The translations under genes were made by a program, and so were the position numbers. Below, piece by piece: positions 32,701-41,127 of a stretch of 48,405 nt of DNA; within the stretch, counting starts at the first letter, position 1; each line of letters begins with the position of its first letter. The stretch comes from an uncultured Roseovarius sp. (lineage in GTDB: Bacteria > Pseudomonadota > Alphaproteobacteria > Rhodobacterales > Rhodobacteraceae). The notes below the pieces were generated by a model, which saw nothing but the letters and a program-made list of their open reading frames with translations, did no database searches and had not been told where the DNA came from. The stretch covers positions 1 to 48,405 of the forward strand of contig NZ_CAJXIP010000011.1 in assembly GCF_913054395.1 (NCBI RefSeq), read 5' to 3'.

Positions 32701-35003
32701 GCGACCTTCTTGCAGCGATCAACAGCGATGCGCTATTGCGGGCATCTGTCAACGATCCGTCAAAGCTGATGGACCGGGCGCTTCTGTGGCTGCACGAACA
32801 GCAGGTGGTGACTCTGGGCAAGGGATTGTCCGTGTTCCGCTCGGCCATGACATTGCACATCAACCCGAAGGGCGCTGGCTTCACTTCTCAGCATTTTGCG
32901 CCGCTCGAGGACCATTACAGCGAACAGACCGTCCAGACCCACGTGGTGGCGGCTTACGCAACCAAAGGCATGGATGATATAGATCAGGCCCAGCAACTCG
33001 CACATGACTATTTCGCCATGGACCAAGACGACTTCATGAAGGCTTGGATGCCGGGGCGGACGTCGGAGTACAGACGGCAAGCGACGCCACAATCCTATGC
33101 CGAAATCGTCGATAATCTGGGCAACAAGACTCAAGAGCAGATCGTGCGTGACGACCGCGAACAGACCAATGTGCTTGTGCTCGCGGGGCCGGGCTCTGGC
33201 AAGACACGTGTGCTGGTCCATCGTGTCGCCTATCTGGTCCGGATCAAGCGCGAGGACCCCAACGGTATTCTGGTGCTCGCCTACAATCGTCACGCGGCCG
33301 CCGAGATCCGGGAACGCTTGCGTCGACTGATCAGCGATGATGCTCGCTTCGTGACAGTCTTGACCATCCATGCCTTGGCCATGCGGTTGGTTGGCGCGAG
33401 TTTCGCCGGACGCGCAGGCGCCGATGAACCTGATTTTGAGACGCTTCTGACCGATGCGGCACGTCTCTTGCGTGGCGACGGACTGGACAAAGTCGAGGCT
33501 GAAGCCTTGCGAGAGACCTTGATCCAGGGATTCCGCTGGATTCTCGTGGACGAATATCAAGACGTGGGGCCCGAGGAGTACGCCTTGATCGCTGCGGTGG
33601 CCGGTCGCAGCATAGACGACCCCGATCAACGGATCAGCCTGTTCGCGGTCGGCGATGATGACCAGAATATATATGCGTTTGCCGGCGCATCGGTGCGCCA
33701 CATTCGGCAATTCGAACAGGATTATTCGGCCAAGCCGGTCTTTCTAACCGACAATTACCGCTCGTCGAAGAACATCATCAGCGCAGCAAATGCCGTGATC
33801 GAAGGTTCTCGGGAACGTATGAAAACAGGGCGCGGGATTACCGTCGACCAATCGCGGCAAAAGGACCCGAGCGGGGGTATCATGGAAAGCCTCGACCCGG
33901 TTGCTCAGGGGCGGGTCCAAATACTTAGCTGCCCGGCTGGGAATGACGCTCAGGCCCTTGCAGCGCTCAATGAGATGATCCGCCTGTCAAAACTGATCCC
34001 GGATTGGAGCTGGAAGGGAGCGGCAATCATTTCTCGAGACTGGCGCAAGCTTCTGCCGGTCCGCGACTTCGCCGAGGCGCAGGGAATTCCTGTCGAAATG
34101 GCGAACGAGAACCTACCAAGTGTATGGCGCACCCGCGAGATGCAGAGGTTCATCGGCAGCCTGGGCGAGAGGCCCCGGGCCATGGTCAGCTTGGGCGACC
34201 TGACAGAAACCCTGAATGCGATACCCGCAAGCCGTTGGACTGACCGGATTGGCGAGGGACTTGGCCAGCTTGCACGTGATGTTGACGGCAAAGCGCTCCC
34301 GACCCCTGACGTGATCGAGTGGTTTGCTGAATGGTCGAAGGACTCATGGGGCGAGCAGCGCGGCCTCAAATTGTTGACGGCGCATCGTGCGAAAGGCCTC
34401 GAATTTGACGATGTCGTGATCATGGATGGTGGTTGGGAAAGACCCTCGCGAAACGAAGATCAGGACGCGCCGAGGCGATTGTTCTATGTCGCCATGACAC
34501 GTGCGCGGCGCAACTTGATCGTGATGAGCAACGACAATCACGAATACCTTCCCACCGAGTCGCCTTCCGTGATCACGCGGCACGTGGTGCCCGACTTGGC
34601 GACAATCCCCGGCCCACGCCGGTTCTTTCAATCGCCCGAAATGAAGATGGTCGACCTATCATTCGCAGGACGCCAAGGTGATCGGCACATTGTTCATGAC
34701 GCGATCGCCGAAGCACAGGTCGGCGCGCCAGTCAGACTCTCCAGTGTTGGGGGGCGCTGGCAGGTCGAGGATTTTCGAGGGCGGGTCCTTGGGCGGATGT
34801 CAAAAGCATTCGCGCCACCGATTGGCACGAAATTTGTCACCGGCGAGATAGCGGCCATCATACATTGGCGTAAAAAGGATGCCGATGAGCGCTTTCATCA
34901 CCTGCTGAAACGCGCCAATTGGGAAGTCGTTGTGCCCGAACTGGTCTTCGAAGAGATCGAGGGGGCTGAAAGGGTTTTCAGAAAGGATCAGAACGGCACG
35001 TAG
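29754..35003 (+). CDS. Exonuclease-like / RecQ / UvrD triple-domain helicase
   Basis: A 1749-residue protein. Residues 45-180 resemble a DEDD 3'-5' exonuclease: SIDLEVD with Asp51/Glu53, GHNILRHDLPYL with Asn103/Asp108, and NDPEFDARL with Asp165. Next is a C-x4-C-x2-C-x2-H cluster (Cys297-His308). Residues 315-680 are a RecQ helicase: FGFPSFRP, Walker A LPTGTGKS (354-361), DEAH (458-461), TATA (496-499) and QEAGRAGRD (646-654). The Cys-rich zinc part that normally follows RecQ is absent; winged-helix-like regions fill 690-850. Residues 1120-1600 are a UvrD/PcrA SF1 helicase: AGPGSGKT (1144-1151), VDEYQD (1265-1270), GDDDQNIYAF (1300-1309), LTAHRAKGLEF (1541-1551) and YVAMTRAR (1578-1585). Residues 1645-1740 are unassigned. 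All ATPase motifs look intact. It is coupled to the HNH gene; a role in defence or DNA repair is inferred. Confidence 0.92.
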   Translation: MKNIISRGISKALARSRPKQPEKPKADTQGINSIQMPREQSKFLSRCLSIDLEVDPREAKIFAFAAVPEGDEEGIVHRKGDLRAALEKLDLFCAGFAHVIGHNILRHDLPYLMAASPRFAKLADGPVDTLWLNPLAFPRNPYHHLVKHYRDGRLQTGHVNDPEFDARLVFEVLRNQIDAFASLNTLSPETMMAYHWLCCRGPGSDGFDRLFSDVRGASIPTEADAHRAIQTLLKEVSCRAQVEAVLKRLPDTGLGWPMAYALAWISVAGGDSVMPPWVRAQFRDAARLVKDLRDTNCRDPHCAYCTEHNDPTRALERWFGFPSFRPEPVDEDGRPLQEKIVASAMDGENLLGILPTGTGKSICYQIPALSRFEKTGALTVVISPLVALMADQVQGLVRAGISSAVTINGLLSLPERQDALDKVRLGDAAILLISPEQLRSTTVRSVLAQREVGLWVLDEAHYVSKWGHDFRPDYRYVSRFIKESSGDEPAPVLCLTATAKPDVVQDIRSHFKERLGSELRLIDGGASRSNLSFQVLATQRATKMADILDTIEAQLPREGVSGAVVYCATRNATERVAEFLKKQGIAAERYHAGLSADDKREIQEDFRVGNLRVIAATNAFGMGVDKPDIRLVVHGDVPGSLENYLQEAGRAGRDREPANCVLLFNAEDVERQFSLSARSRLARHEISAILKALRRLDARTGKGGEIVATPGEIVHEEKDRDFQRDSNTDDTRVKTAVAWLEEAHLLNREENRVQVFPASLRVRSMQEVREILASAEITERRREDLAAIVQHIINAPQEEGITTDELCGVSGLTVSGVRKALADLEALGIAKDDTNITIFVHVRVENASPKRFEAASRLEADLIATLREQAPDADINEAWPCQLASVAQALREQGHASVRPDIVEGLLRGIAQDGRDMDGGKGNVGLRKVSKGSLMVRMQRSWEVIEQTAQIRRQAAERLVSYLIDKVQTGLRGKDIPVETTLGDLLAAINSDALLRASVNDPSKLMDRALLWLHEQQVVTLGKGLSVFRSAMTLHINPKGAGFTSQHFAPLEDHYSEQTVQTHVVAAYATKGMDDIDQAQQLAHDYFAMDQDDFMKAWMPGRTSEYRRQATPQSYAEIVDNLGNKTQEQIVRDDREQTNVLVLAGPGSGKTRVLVHRVAYLVRIKREDPNGILVLAYNRHAAAEIRERLRRLISDDARFVTVLTIHALAMRLVGASFAGRAGADEPDFETLLTDAARLLRGDGLDKVEAEALRETLIQGFRWILVDEYQDVGPEEYALIAAVAGRSIDDPDQRISLFAVGDDDQNIYAFAGASVRHIRQFEQDYSAKPVFLTDNYRSSKNIISAANAVIEGSRERMKTGRGITVDQSRQKDPSGGIMESLDPVAQGRVQILSCPAGNDAQALAALNEMIRLSKLIPDWSWKGAAIISRDWRKLLPVRDFAEAQGIPVEMANENLPSVWRTREMQRFIGSLGERPRAMVSLGDLTETLNAIPASRWTDRIGEGLGQLARDVDGKALPTPDVIEWFAEWSKDSWGEQRGLKLLTAHRAKGLEFDDVVIMDGGWERPSRNEDQDAPRRLFYVAMTRARRNLIVMSNDNHEYLPTESPSVITRHVVPDLATIPGPRRFFQSPEMKMVDLSFAGRQGDRHIVHDAIAEAQVGAPVRLSSVGGRWQVEDFRGRVLGRMSKAFAPPIGTKFVTGEIAAIIHWRKKDADERFHHLLKRANWEVVVPELVFEEIEGAERVFRKDQNGT

Positions 35004-35615
35004 GGCGGTCACGCGGTCGTTCGCTGCACTTGCGATAAAGGACCCCTCAGGGCCGTCCTTACCGGCGGATCGCGGCTGACGCTGAACGCGAACGCTGCGC
35101 TGCCGCAAGTCAGCTTCGAGCCCATTGCAGAAGTGACGAATTATCGCTGCATGCGCAGGCAGAAACCACCGCTCTGCGGTGGTGTAAAAATCTGTGCCGT
35201 TACGCAGCATGAAAACCGGTTTTCTCTACTTCAGAGAGTTCGCCAACACCCGCCACGGCGGAGAGATGGCACTCGTTTCGCAGGTGCACGTAAATCATCA
35301 CTGCAGCTATTGGTGGTGCATCGGTAAAAATCGCAAAATCAAGATCGTTGCGAATTCGTCGGGTGCCTTGCGGATTGGCGCGCGTGGGTGATTGCAGTGC
35401 CGAAAAGAGGATCCTAAGTCAGTTTCGCACTGGCATTGGCCGCTTGCACTTTTGCCAGCGCGACCGTCCGTCTTCTCAAAGACGGCGTTCCCGCTCCCTA
35501 ATGACCACGCGCTGTAGCGTATGCTGGAGGTGTACGGTTGCTTGAATCCACTTTGTTAGCAGCAGATATGCATATAGCTATAAAGCAGGGGTGATCGCTG
35601 GGTTTACATCAGAAA
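35004..35615. other. Gene-free stretch between the helicase cassette and the catabolic cluster
   Basis: About 610 bp with no supported gene. It contains a hairpin with 8-bp arms, ACCACCGC (35165-35172) and GCGGTGGT (35176-35183), a 12-bp perfect palindrome AAAACCGGTTTT (35212-35223), and ATATGCATAT (35566-35575). The last lies near a possible -10 (TATAAA, 35579-35584) for the regulator gene at 35616. A short ORF from 35209 shows no family resemblance. Confidence 0.5.
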
Positions 35616-36620
35616 ATGTCCACATCAAGAAGCTCATCAAAAATTGTTGACGCGCGAGAATTCCGCGTATCCTATTTTCTTGTTCCCGGTTTTTCTTTGC
35701 TTGCTCTAAGTTCAGCGATCGAGCCTCTCCGCTCAGTTAACCGCCTCTTGGGTTCGAACCGCTACAGCTGGAATGTTCTGGGTGAGAAAAAGGGGCCAAT
35801 ACCGGCGGGCAATGGGCTGGAAATTCAGGCCAGCCACGATCTGAACGATCCTCCTGAGGCAGATTTTACCATCATCGTGGCCAGCCTGGATCTCGAGAAT
35901 TTCTGCAACAAAAAATTGATGAGCCATCTTCGTTGGCTGCACCGTCAGGGACGGATGATCGGCGCAATCAGCAACGGAACATTGCTTTTGGCGGCGGCGG
36001 GGGTGTTGGAGGGGCGGCATGTGACCATACATTGGGAAATGTTTGACACTCTGAAAGCGAAGTTTCCTGAAGTAGACGTAAGCTCGGAATTATTCTGCAT
36101 CGACAAAACGATCTATACTGCGGCTGGTGGAGCCAGTTCCATGGACATGATGCTGGAATTGATCATTTCCCGGGAAGGCGAGGCGACGGCTGCGGATGTC
36201 GCGGAGCAATTCCTGCACGGTGCAGTCCGACCTTCCAGTGAGGTGCAGCGTAGCGATCTTCGTTGGCGATACAAACTGACCGATAAGCGACTGGAAAGCG
36301 TGATCAAGATAATGGAGAAAAATCACTCCGCACCGGTCAGTGTCGCCAGGCTGGCGGAGACGGTGGACATCTCTGAACGACAGCTTGAACGACTATTTTT
36401 AAAGGAACTTGGCAGCACCCCGTCGGGCTTTTACCTGAACCTGCGCCTCGACAGGGCGCATAACCGACTGCTGGCGACGACCGATTCGCTGGAAGAAATT
36501 GCTGAAATCGCCGGTTTTTCCAGTCAGGCACATTTCAGTCGCGCCTTCAAAGCCTGGTGCGGAGCCTCGCCACTGACGGTTCGGACGCGCAAGCACCGCA
36601 TACGTGTCGGCAAGATATAA
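35616..36620 (+). CDS. GlxA-family AraC regulator with amidotransferase-like domain (CdhR/GbdR-like)
   Basis: A 334-residue regulator. Residues 15-190 form a DJ-1/PfpI-like (class I amidotransferase) domain: VSYFLVPGFSLLALSSAIEP and then RMIGAISNGTLLLAAAGVLE. In the latter, Asn120 replaces the Cys that enzymes of this fold use, so this part should sense rather than catalyse. Residues 225-325 are the AraC double helix-turn-helix: VARLAETVDISERQLERLFL and LEEIAEIAGFSSQAHFSRAF. Regulators with this architecture include GbdR and CdhR, activators of glycine-betaine and carnitine catabolism. It precedes a quaternary-amine importer by 85 bp on the same strand, which supports the same kind of role. 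Confidence 0.92.
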   Translation: MSTSRSSSKIVDAREFRVSYFLVPGFSLLALSSAIEPLRSVNRLLGSNRYSWNVLGEKKGPIPAGNGLEIQASHDLNDPPEADFTIIVASLDLENFCNKKLMSHLRWLHRQGRMIGAISNGTLLLAAAGVLEGRHVTIHWEMFDTLKAKFPEVDVSSELFCIDKTIYTAAGGASSMDMMLELIISREGEATAADVAEQFLHGAVRPSSEVQRSDLRWRYKLTDKRLESVIKIMEKNHSAPVSVARLAETVDISERQLERLFLKELGSTPSGFYLNLRLDRAHNRLLATTDSLEEIAEIAGFSSQAHFSRAFKAWCGASPLTVRTRKHRIRVGKI

Positions 36621-36705
36621 AAATCTGCCGGTTGGATGCAGCGCTTCCGTGGCGGCAACCTAATATCCTGTGCGACATCTTCGGCACAGCCGGTAGGGGG
36701 GATGC

Positions 36706-37356
36706 TTGGAAACGTTTCAGTTCATATTTGCCAATCTGGGTTTTATCGGTGGGCTTGCCATCGAACATATTTCGATTGTGGCCGTGGCCGTGGGGCTGGC
36801 GATTCTCACCGGCGTGCCCATCGGCATCGCCATCACCCAGAACCGTCGTATTGCCGATACTGTGCTTTATGTCGCCTCCATCATCGTGACGGTACCGTCA
36901 ATCGCGCTTTTCGGTCTGATGATCCCGGTCCTGTCGCTGATCGGTCAGGGGATTGGCTGGTTGCCAGCCGTCATCGCTATTCTGCTCTATTCACAGCTGC
37001 CAATTATTCGCAACACCTACACGGCCATCACCAACGTTGATCCGGCCCTACGGGAATCGGCGCGGGGGATGGGAATGACACCCTCTCAGCGCCTTTGGCA
37101 GGTGGAAATTCCGCTTGCATTGCCTGTCATCATGGCGGGCGTACGAACCGCGGTGGTGATGAATATCGGTGTCGCCGCCATTGCCGCTTATATCGGAGCA
37201 GGCGGATTGGGTGTGCTGATCTCTCGCGGAATCAGCCAGACTGATCCAAGACAATTGATTGCCGGTGCTCTGGCCGTATCGCTGCTGGCCATCCTTGCCG
37301 ACTTTGCTCTTCTAAAATTGCAGAAACGCTTGACCCCCGCGGGTCTGAAACGCTGA
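36706..37356 (+). CDS. Quaternary-amine ABC transporter permease (OpuC/YehW type)
   Basis: A 216-residue membrane protein of the BPD_transp_1 family. The EAA loop RESARGMGMTPSQRLWQVEI is followed by PLALPVIMAGVRTAVVMNIG. Motifs GVPIGIAITQNRR and AYIGAGGLGVLISRGI are characteristic of the glycine-betaine/carnitine/choline group. The start is an unusual TTG at 36706 with TAGGGGGG about 6 nt upstream; the nearby ATG at 36702 is in another frame. The gene order permease-ATPase-permease-binding protein mirrors the yehZYXW (OsmU) arrangement. It begins the catabolic operon after its regulator. Confidence 0.9.
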   Translation: METFQFIFANLGFIGGLAIEHISIVAVAVGLAILTGVPIGIAITQNRRIADTVLYVASIIVTVPSIALFGLMIPVLSLIGQGIGWLPAVIAILLYSQLPIIRNTYTAITNVDPALRESARGMGMTPSQRLWQVEIPLALPVIMAGVRTAVVMNIGVAAIAAYIGAGGLGVLISRGISQTDPRQLIAGALAVSLLAILADFALLKLQKRLTPAGLKR

Positions 37357-37365
37357 GGACCCGGA

Positions 37366-38514
37366 ATGACCAAAACCATCCGTCTTGAAAAACTCACCAA
37401 GATTTTTGACACGCCGAACGGTCAGGTTGTCGCTGCGCGTGACGTTGACATGGAAGTTCCCGCAGGTGAAATCTGTGTTCTTCTGGGTCCGTCGGGTTGC
37501 GGCAAGACAACGGCCTTGAAGATGATCAACCGGCTTATCTCGCCAACTTCGGGCAAGATATTCATTGGTGACGAAGATACTTCGACGATGAACGATGTCG
37601 AATTACGTCGCTCGATAGGGTATGTCATCCAGCAAATCGGCCTGTTTCCCAATATGACGATTGAAGAGAACATTTGCGTTGTACCGAAACTGCTGGGTTG
37701 GGAAAAAAGCAAAGCCAAATCCCGGGCGAAGGAGCTGCTGGACCTGGTCGGGCTGGACCCGAACCTGTTCTTGAAACGCTACCCGAAAGAGCTGTCGGGT
37801 GGGCAGCAACAGCGTGTGGGCGTTATCCGTGCACTGGCCGCCGATCCGCCTGTCATGCTGATGGACGAACCGTTCGGTGCCATCGACCCGATCAACCGCG
37901 AGGTCATCCAGGATGAATTCCTGAAGATGCAGGCCGAGATCAAGAAGACGATCATGTTCGTCAGTCATGATATCGACGAGGCGGTAAAGATGGCCGACAA
38001 GATCGCCATTTTCAAAGACGGCGTGATCGAGCAGTATGACAGCCCCGACAACGTTCTGGCGCACCCGTCAAACGCGTTCGTCGCCGATTTCGTGGGCGCG
38101 GACCGGACACTGAAGCGGCTGCGGCTGGTCACTGTGGAAGAAGTGGCGGATGCCGAGGCGCCCGCCGTTTCGCGCCACACCAAAGCCAAGGACGCACTGG
38201 CCGCCATACGCGACCACGGCTCGAACCTGGCGGTGATGATAGATGGCGATCACCATCCTGTCGGTTACGTGACCGAGGAGATGCTGGAGGGCGCCAGCGG
38301 AACCGTTCAGAATCTGGCCCGACCCTTGCCCGCCGTGGTGCCACATGATGCCGATTTGCGGGCGGTGGTTTCGGAAATGTTCGCCAATGACGTGATGTGG
38401 CTGACCAGTGTCGATGCGTCCGGCCGGTTCACCGGCGTGGTGACTCAACCTGCGGTGACCAGCGCCCTGGGCGAGACCTATCGCAAATCCGCTAAGCAAC
38501 AGGCATCGGCGTAA
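37366..38514 (+). CDS. Quaternary-amine ABC transporter ATP-binding protein with CBS domains
   Basis: A 382-residue ATPase of the OpuCA/ProV type. Walker A is GPSGCGKT (residues 41-48), the Q loop is VIQQIGLFP, the signature is LSGGQQQR (143-150) and Walker B is MLMDEP (164-169), followed by the switch His in FVSHDIDEA. From about residue 250 there are two CBS repeats (AKDALAAIRDHGSNLAVMID; DLRAVVSEMFANDVMWLTSV), which in OpuA sense ionic strength. It lies 9 nt after the first permease. It powers uptake of a betaine-like solute, here more likely for catabolism than for osmoprotection. Confidence 0.93.
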   Translation: MTKTIRLEKLTKIFDTPNGQVVAARDVDMEVPAGEICVLLGPSGCGKTTALKMINRLISPTSGKIFIGDEDTSTMNDVELRRSIGYVIQQIGLFPNMTIEENICVVPKLLGWEKSKAKSRAKELLDLVGLDPNLFLKRYPKELSGGQQQRVGVIRALAADPPVMLMDEPFGAIDPINREVIQDEFLKMQAEIKKTIMFVSHDIDEAVKMADKIAIFKDGVIEQYDSPDNVLAHPSNAFVADFVGADRTLKRLRLVTVEEVADAEAPAVSRHTKAKDALAAIRDHGSNLAVMIDGDHHPVGYVTEEMLEGASGTVQNLARPLPAVVPHDADLRAVVSEMFANDVMWLTSVDASGRFTGVVTQPAVTSALGETYRKSAKQQASA

Positions 38515-38525
38515 GGGAGGGCGGC

Positions 38526-39254
38526 ATGGCCAATTCAGCAGCATCTAACCGCAGCGTGCGCATTCTGCCCTGGCTGATGCTGGGCATCGGCGTCCTGATC
38601 GGTTTCTCGGGTATAATTGATCAGATCCTGACCTATTGGGAAGACATTGTTTATCTGACACGGCAGCATGTCATTCTGGTGCTGGCCTCTGGCTCCGCTG
38701 CCATCCTGATCGGCGTGCCGGTCGGCATCTGGTTGTCGCGCCCTTCGATGGCTGGCGTGGCCGAGACGATCATGCAGGTCTTCAACATTGGCACAACAAT
38801 TCCCACGCTGGCGGTGATCGCCCTGTCGATGACACTGCTTGGTATTGGCTTTGCACCAGCGTTCTTCGGGCTGTTTGTGGCTTCGCTTTTGCCGATTGTG
38901 CGTAACACTTATGCGGGGCTTCTGGCCGTTCCGGCGCACTTGAAGGAAGCCGCGCATGGCATGGGCATGAAGCCCGCGCAAATCCTCTTTCGTATCGAAT
39001 TACCCAATGCACTCTACGTGATATTCTCGGGTATCCGTACGGCGCTGGCTATCAATGTCGGCACCACACCGCTGGCCTTCCTGATCGGCGGTGGTGGTCT
39101 GGGCGAACTCATTTTCACCGGTATCGACCTGATGGATACTGGCATGTTGCTGGCCGGGGCGATCCCCACCGCCGGGCTTGCCGTGTTGGTGGATTTCCTG
39201 GTCGGGCAGGCACAGCTTTGGCTGATCCCGAAAGGTGTTAACCCGCTGCGCTGA
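38526..39254 (+). CDS. Quaternary-amine ABC transporter permease (second subunit)
   Basis: A 242-residue permease related to the one at 36706. It has IGVPVGIWLSRPSM, the EAA loop KEAAHGMGMKPAQILFRIEL, then GIRTALAINVGTTPLAFLIG and GGGGLGELIFTGI, with about six membrane segments. Two different permease genes flanking the ATPase fit a heteromeric OpuC/YehXYWZ-type importer. It starts 11 nt after the ATPase gene, with GGAGGG upstream. Confidence 0.92.
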   Translation: MANSAASNRSVRILPWLMLGIGVLIGFSGIIDQILTYWEDIVYLTRQHVILVLASGSAAILIGVPVGIWLSRPSMAGVAETIMQVFNIGTTIPTLAVIALSMTLLGIGFAPAFFGLFVASLLPIVRNTYAGLLAVPAHLKEAAHGMGMKPAQILFRIELPNALYVIFSGIRTALAINVGTTPLAFLIGGGGLGELIFTGIDLMDTGMLLAGAIPTAGLAVLVDFLVGQAQLWLIPKGVNPLR

Positions 39255-39292
39255 AACGCGCAGACTCTGTAAACAAACAAAGGAAACAAGAC

Positions 39293-40174
39293 ATGTTCAC
39301 TCGTTTTGCAAAAACGATCTTTGCGGGCGCTGTCATGCTCGCCGGAGTCGCCCAAGCCGAAGAAATCGCGGTTGGCGGCAAGAACTTTACCGAGCAGCAG
39401 TTGCTGTCGTCGATGACCCAACAACTGCTCGAAGCCAACGGTTTCGAGGTGGATAACCGCGCTGGAATGGGCTCGGCCGCGTTGCGTCAGGCAATGGAAA
39501 ACGGGCAGATTGACGTCTACTGGGAATACACCGGCACGTCGCTGATCACCTACAACAAGGTCGAAGAAAAGCTGAATGCGGAAGAGACCTATGCCAAGGT
39601 CAAGGAACTCGACGCCGAGAAGGGTATCGTCTGGCTGGATGCGTCGGACGCTAACAACACCTACGCCCTTGCCATGCGTAAACCGCAGGCCGAAGAACTG
39701 GGCATCAAGACGCTGTCGGATTTCGCAGCGCGCGTGAACAACGAAAATGATCTGACACTGGCCTCGAACGCCGAGTGGTATGCGCGTCCCGACGGGCTGA
39801 AGCCGCTTCAGAAAGAGTATGAATTCAAGCTGAGCCGTGACCAGGTAAAGCGCATGGATTCGGGCTTGGTCTACCAAGCGCTGAAAAACGGCGATGTCGA
39901 GGTTGGTCTCGTCTTTGCCACCGACGGCCGCATTCCGGCCTTCGATTTTGTGACGCTGGAAGACGATAAGGGATATTTCCCCGCCTACGCACTGGCCCCG
40001 GTCGTGCGTGTCGAAGTGCTGGAAGCCAATCCGAAAATCGGCGAGCTGTTGAACGCTCTTTCCGCAACGCTGGACGACCAGACAATGGCCACGCTGAACG
40101 CGCGCGTCGATGTCGACAAGGAGTCCATCGAAAACGTTGCCGCGTCATATCTCAAAGAAAACGGAATGATGTGA
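39293..40174 (+). CDS. Quaternary-amine ABC transporter substrate-binding protein (OpuAC family)
   Basis: A 293-residue periplasmic receptor with a Sec signal of 22 residues (cleavage after AQA). The mature protein starts EEIAVGGKNFTEQQLLSSMT and has MENGQIDVYWEYTGT, both typical of OpuCC/OsmF-type betaine and choline receptors. It further has WLDASDANNTYALAMRK and EVGLVFATDGRIPAF. The aromatic residues that would cage a trimethylammonium group cannot be assigned without a structure. A strong hairpin follows its stop codon. This may raise the level of the receptor over downstream enzymes. Confidence 0.93.
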   Translation: MFTRFAKTIFAGAVMLAGVAQAEEIAVGGKNFTEQQLLSSMTQQLLEANGFEVDNRAGMGSAALRQAMENGQIDVYWEYTGTSLITYNKVEEKLNAEETYAKVKELDAEKGIVWLDASDANNTYALAMRKPQAEELGIKTLSDFAARVNNENDLTLASNAEWYARPDGLKPLQKEYEFKLSRDQVKRMDSGLVYQALKNGDVEVGLVFATDGRIPAFDFVTLEDDKGYFPAYALAPVVRVEVLEANPKIGELLNALSATLDDQTMATLNARVDVDKESIENVAASYLKENGMM

Positions 40175-40182
40175 ACGAAACC

Positions 40183-40215
40183 GGACCGAGGCGGTACCGC
40201 CTGCCTCGGTCCTTT
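40183..40215 (+). terminator. Intra-operon hairpin after the binding-protein gene
   Basis: GGACCGAGGC (40183-40192) and GCCTCGGTCC (40203-40212) form a perfect 10-bp stem with a 10-nt loop, followed by TTT. The short T run suggests partial termination or protection of the upstream mRNA 3' end, as is common after ABC receptor genes. The enzyme genes continue in the same direction 25 nt later. Confidence 0.6.
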
Positions 40216-40237
40216 GCACACGAACGGGCAAAACTCC

Positions 40238-41116
40238 GTGGAACAAAAACTGAAAACCGGCGTCGCGCAGTTTGGCAGTGAAATCGGTGACGTCGATGCC
40301 AATATCCAGTTGCACCTAGACTGGATCGCCCGGGCCAGAGAAAAGAACATTGAATTTCTCGTGATGCCGGAATTGTCGCTGACTGGGCATCATGGCTGCG
40401 AAACCCTTCTCGACATTGCCATGCGCCGCACGGATCCGCGGCTGCAACGTTTGGCCGAGGCAGCGGGCGATATGGCTGTCGTCGTTGGCTTCATCGAAGA
40501 AGGCCCAGCGGCGCAATTCTACAACAGCTGCGCCATCCTGAAAGCGGGTCGAATTCAGTTTTTGCACCGCAAGGTAAACATCCCCAGCTATGGCAAGCTC
40601 GAAGAGGGCAAACACTATGCCAGCGGCCGGTTCGTCGATATCTGCCGCATGGATAAGGATTGGGCAGCGGGCCTGCTGATCTGTGCCGATTTGTGGAATC
40701 CCGCCCTGACCCATCTGGCGTTTCTGCATGGCGCGACCTTCCTGGTCTGTCCGGTCAGTTCAGGTGTCGAGGCCGTGGGTGCCGATTTTGACAATCCCGG
40801 TGGCTGGGCGCTGACCATGCGGTTCTATGCGATGATGTACGGCGCGCCAGCGATCATGGCCAACCGTACCGGAACCGAGCGCGATCTGACCTTTTGGGGC
40901 GGTTCGCGGATCATCGACGCGTTCGGTCGGGAACTGGCTGTGGCCGGAGAAGGTGAAGAGCTGATCTCGGCCGATCTGGATTATGATCAGGTGCGCCGGG
41001 CGCGGCACCTGCTGCCAACAGTACGCGACAGCAACATTGGCCTTGTTCAGCGCGAAACCACACGATTGCTTGAAACGCTCGGCATTCCCGAGCTCGTCCG
41101 GCAGGACCACACTTGA
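40238..41116 (+). CDS. Nitrilase-superfamily carbon-nitrogen hydrolase
   Basis: A 292-residue hydrolase of the CN-hydrolase family with the full Glu-Lys-Cys triad: Glu45 (VMPELSLTGHHG), Lys112 (FLHRKVNIPSYG) and Cys149 (GLLICADLWNP). The ADLWNP context resembles N-carbamyl-type and aliphatic amidases rather than true nitrilases. The start is taken as GTG 40238; an in-frame TTG at 40214 lies inside the hairpin and is unlikely. It would cleave an amide bond of the imported compound and release a carboxylate for CoA activation by the later genes. It is followed 11 nt later by an acyl-CoA dehydrogenase. Confidence 0.88.
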   Translation: MEQKLKTGVAQFGSEIGDVDANIQLHLDWIARAREKNIEFLVMPELSLTGHHGCETLLDIAMRRTDPRLQRLAEAAGDMAVVVGFIEEGPAAQFYNSCAILKAGRIQFLHRKVNIPSYGKLEEGKHYASGRFVDICRMDKDWAAGLLICADLWNPALTHLAFLHGATFLVCPVSSGVEAVGADFDNPGGWALTMRFYAMMYGAPAIMANRTGTERDLTFWGGSRIIDAFGRELAVAGEGEELISADLDYDQVRRARHLLPTVRDSNIGLVQRETTRLLETLGIPELVRQDHT

Positions 41117-41127
41117 GGATTTAGCAA

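Noticed and set aside
35209..35391. Short ORF before the GlxA-type regulator
   Set aside because: It begins within the AAAACCGGTTTT palindrome region, has no ribosome binding site and resembles no family.
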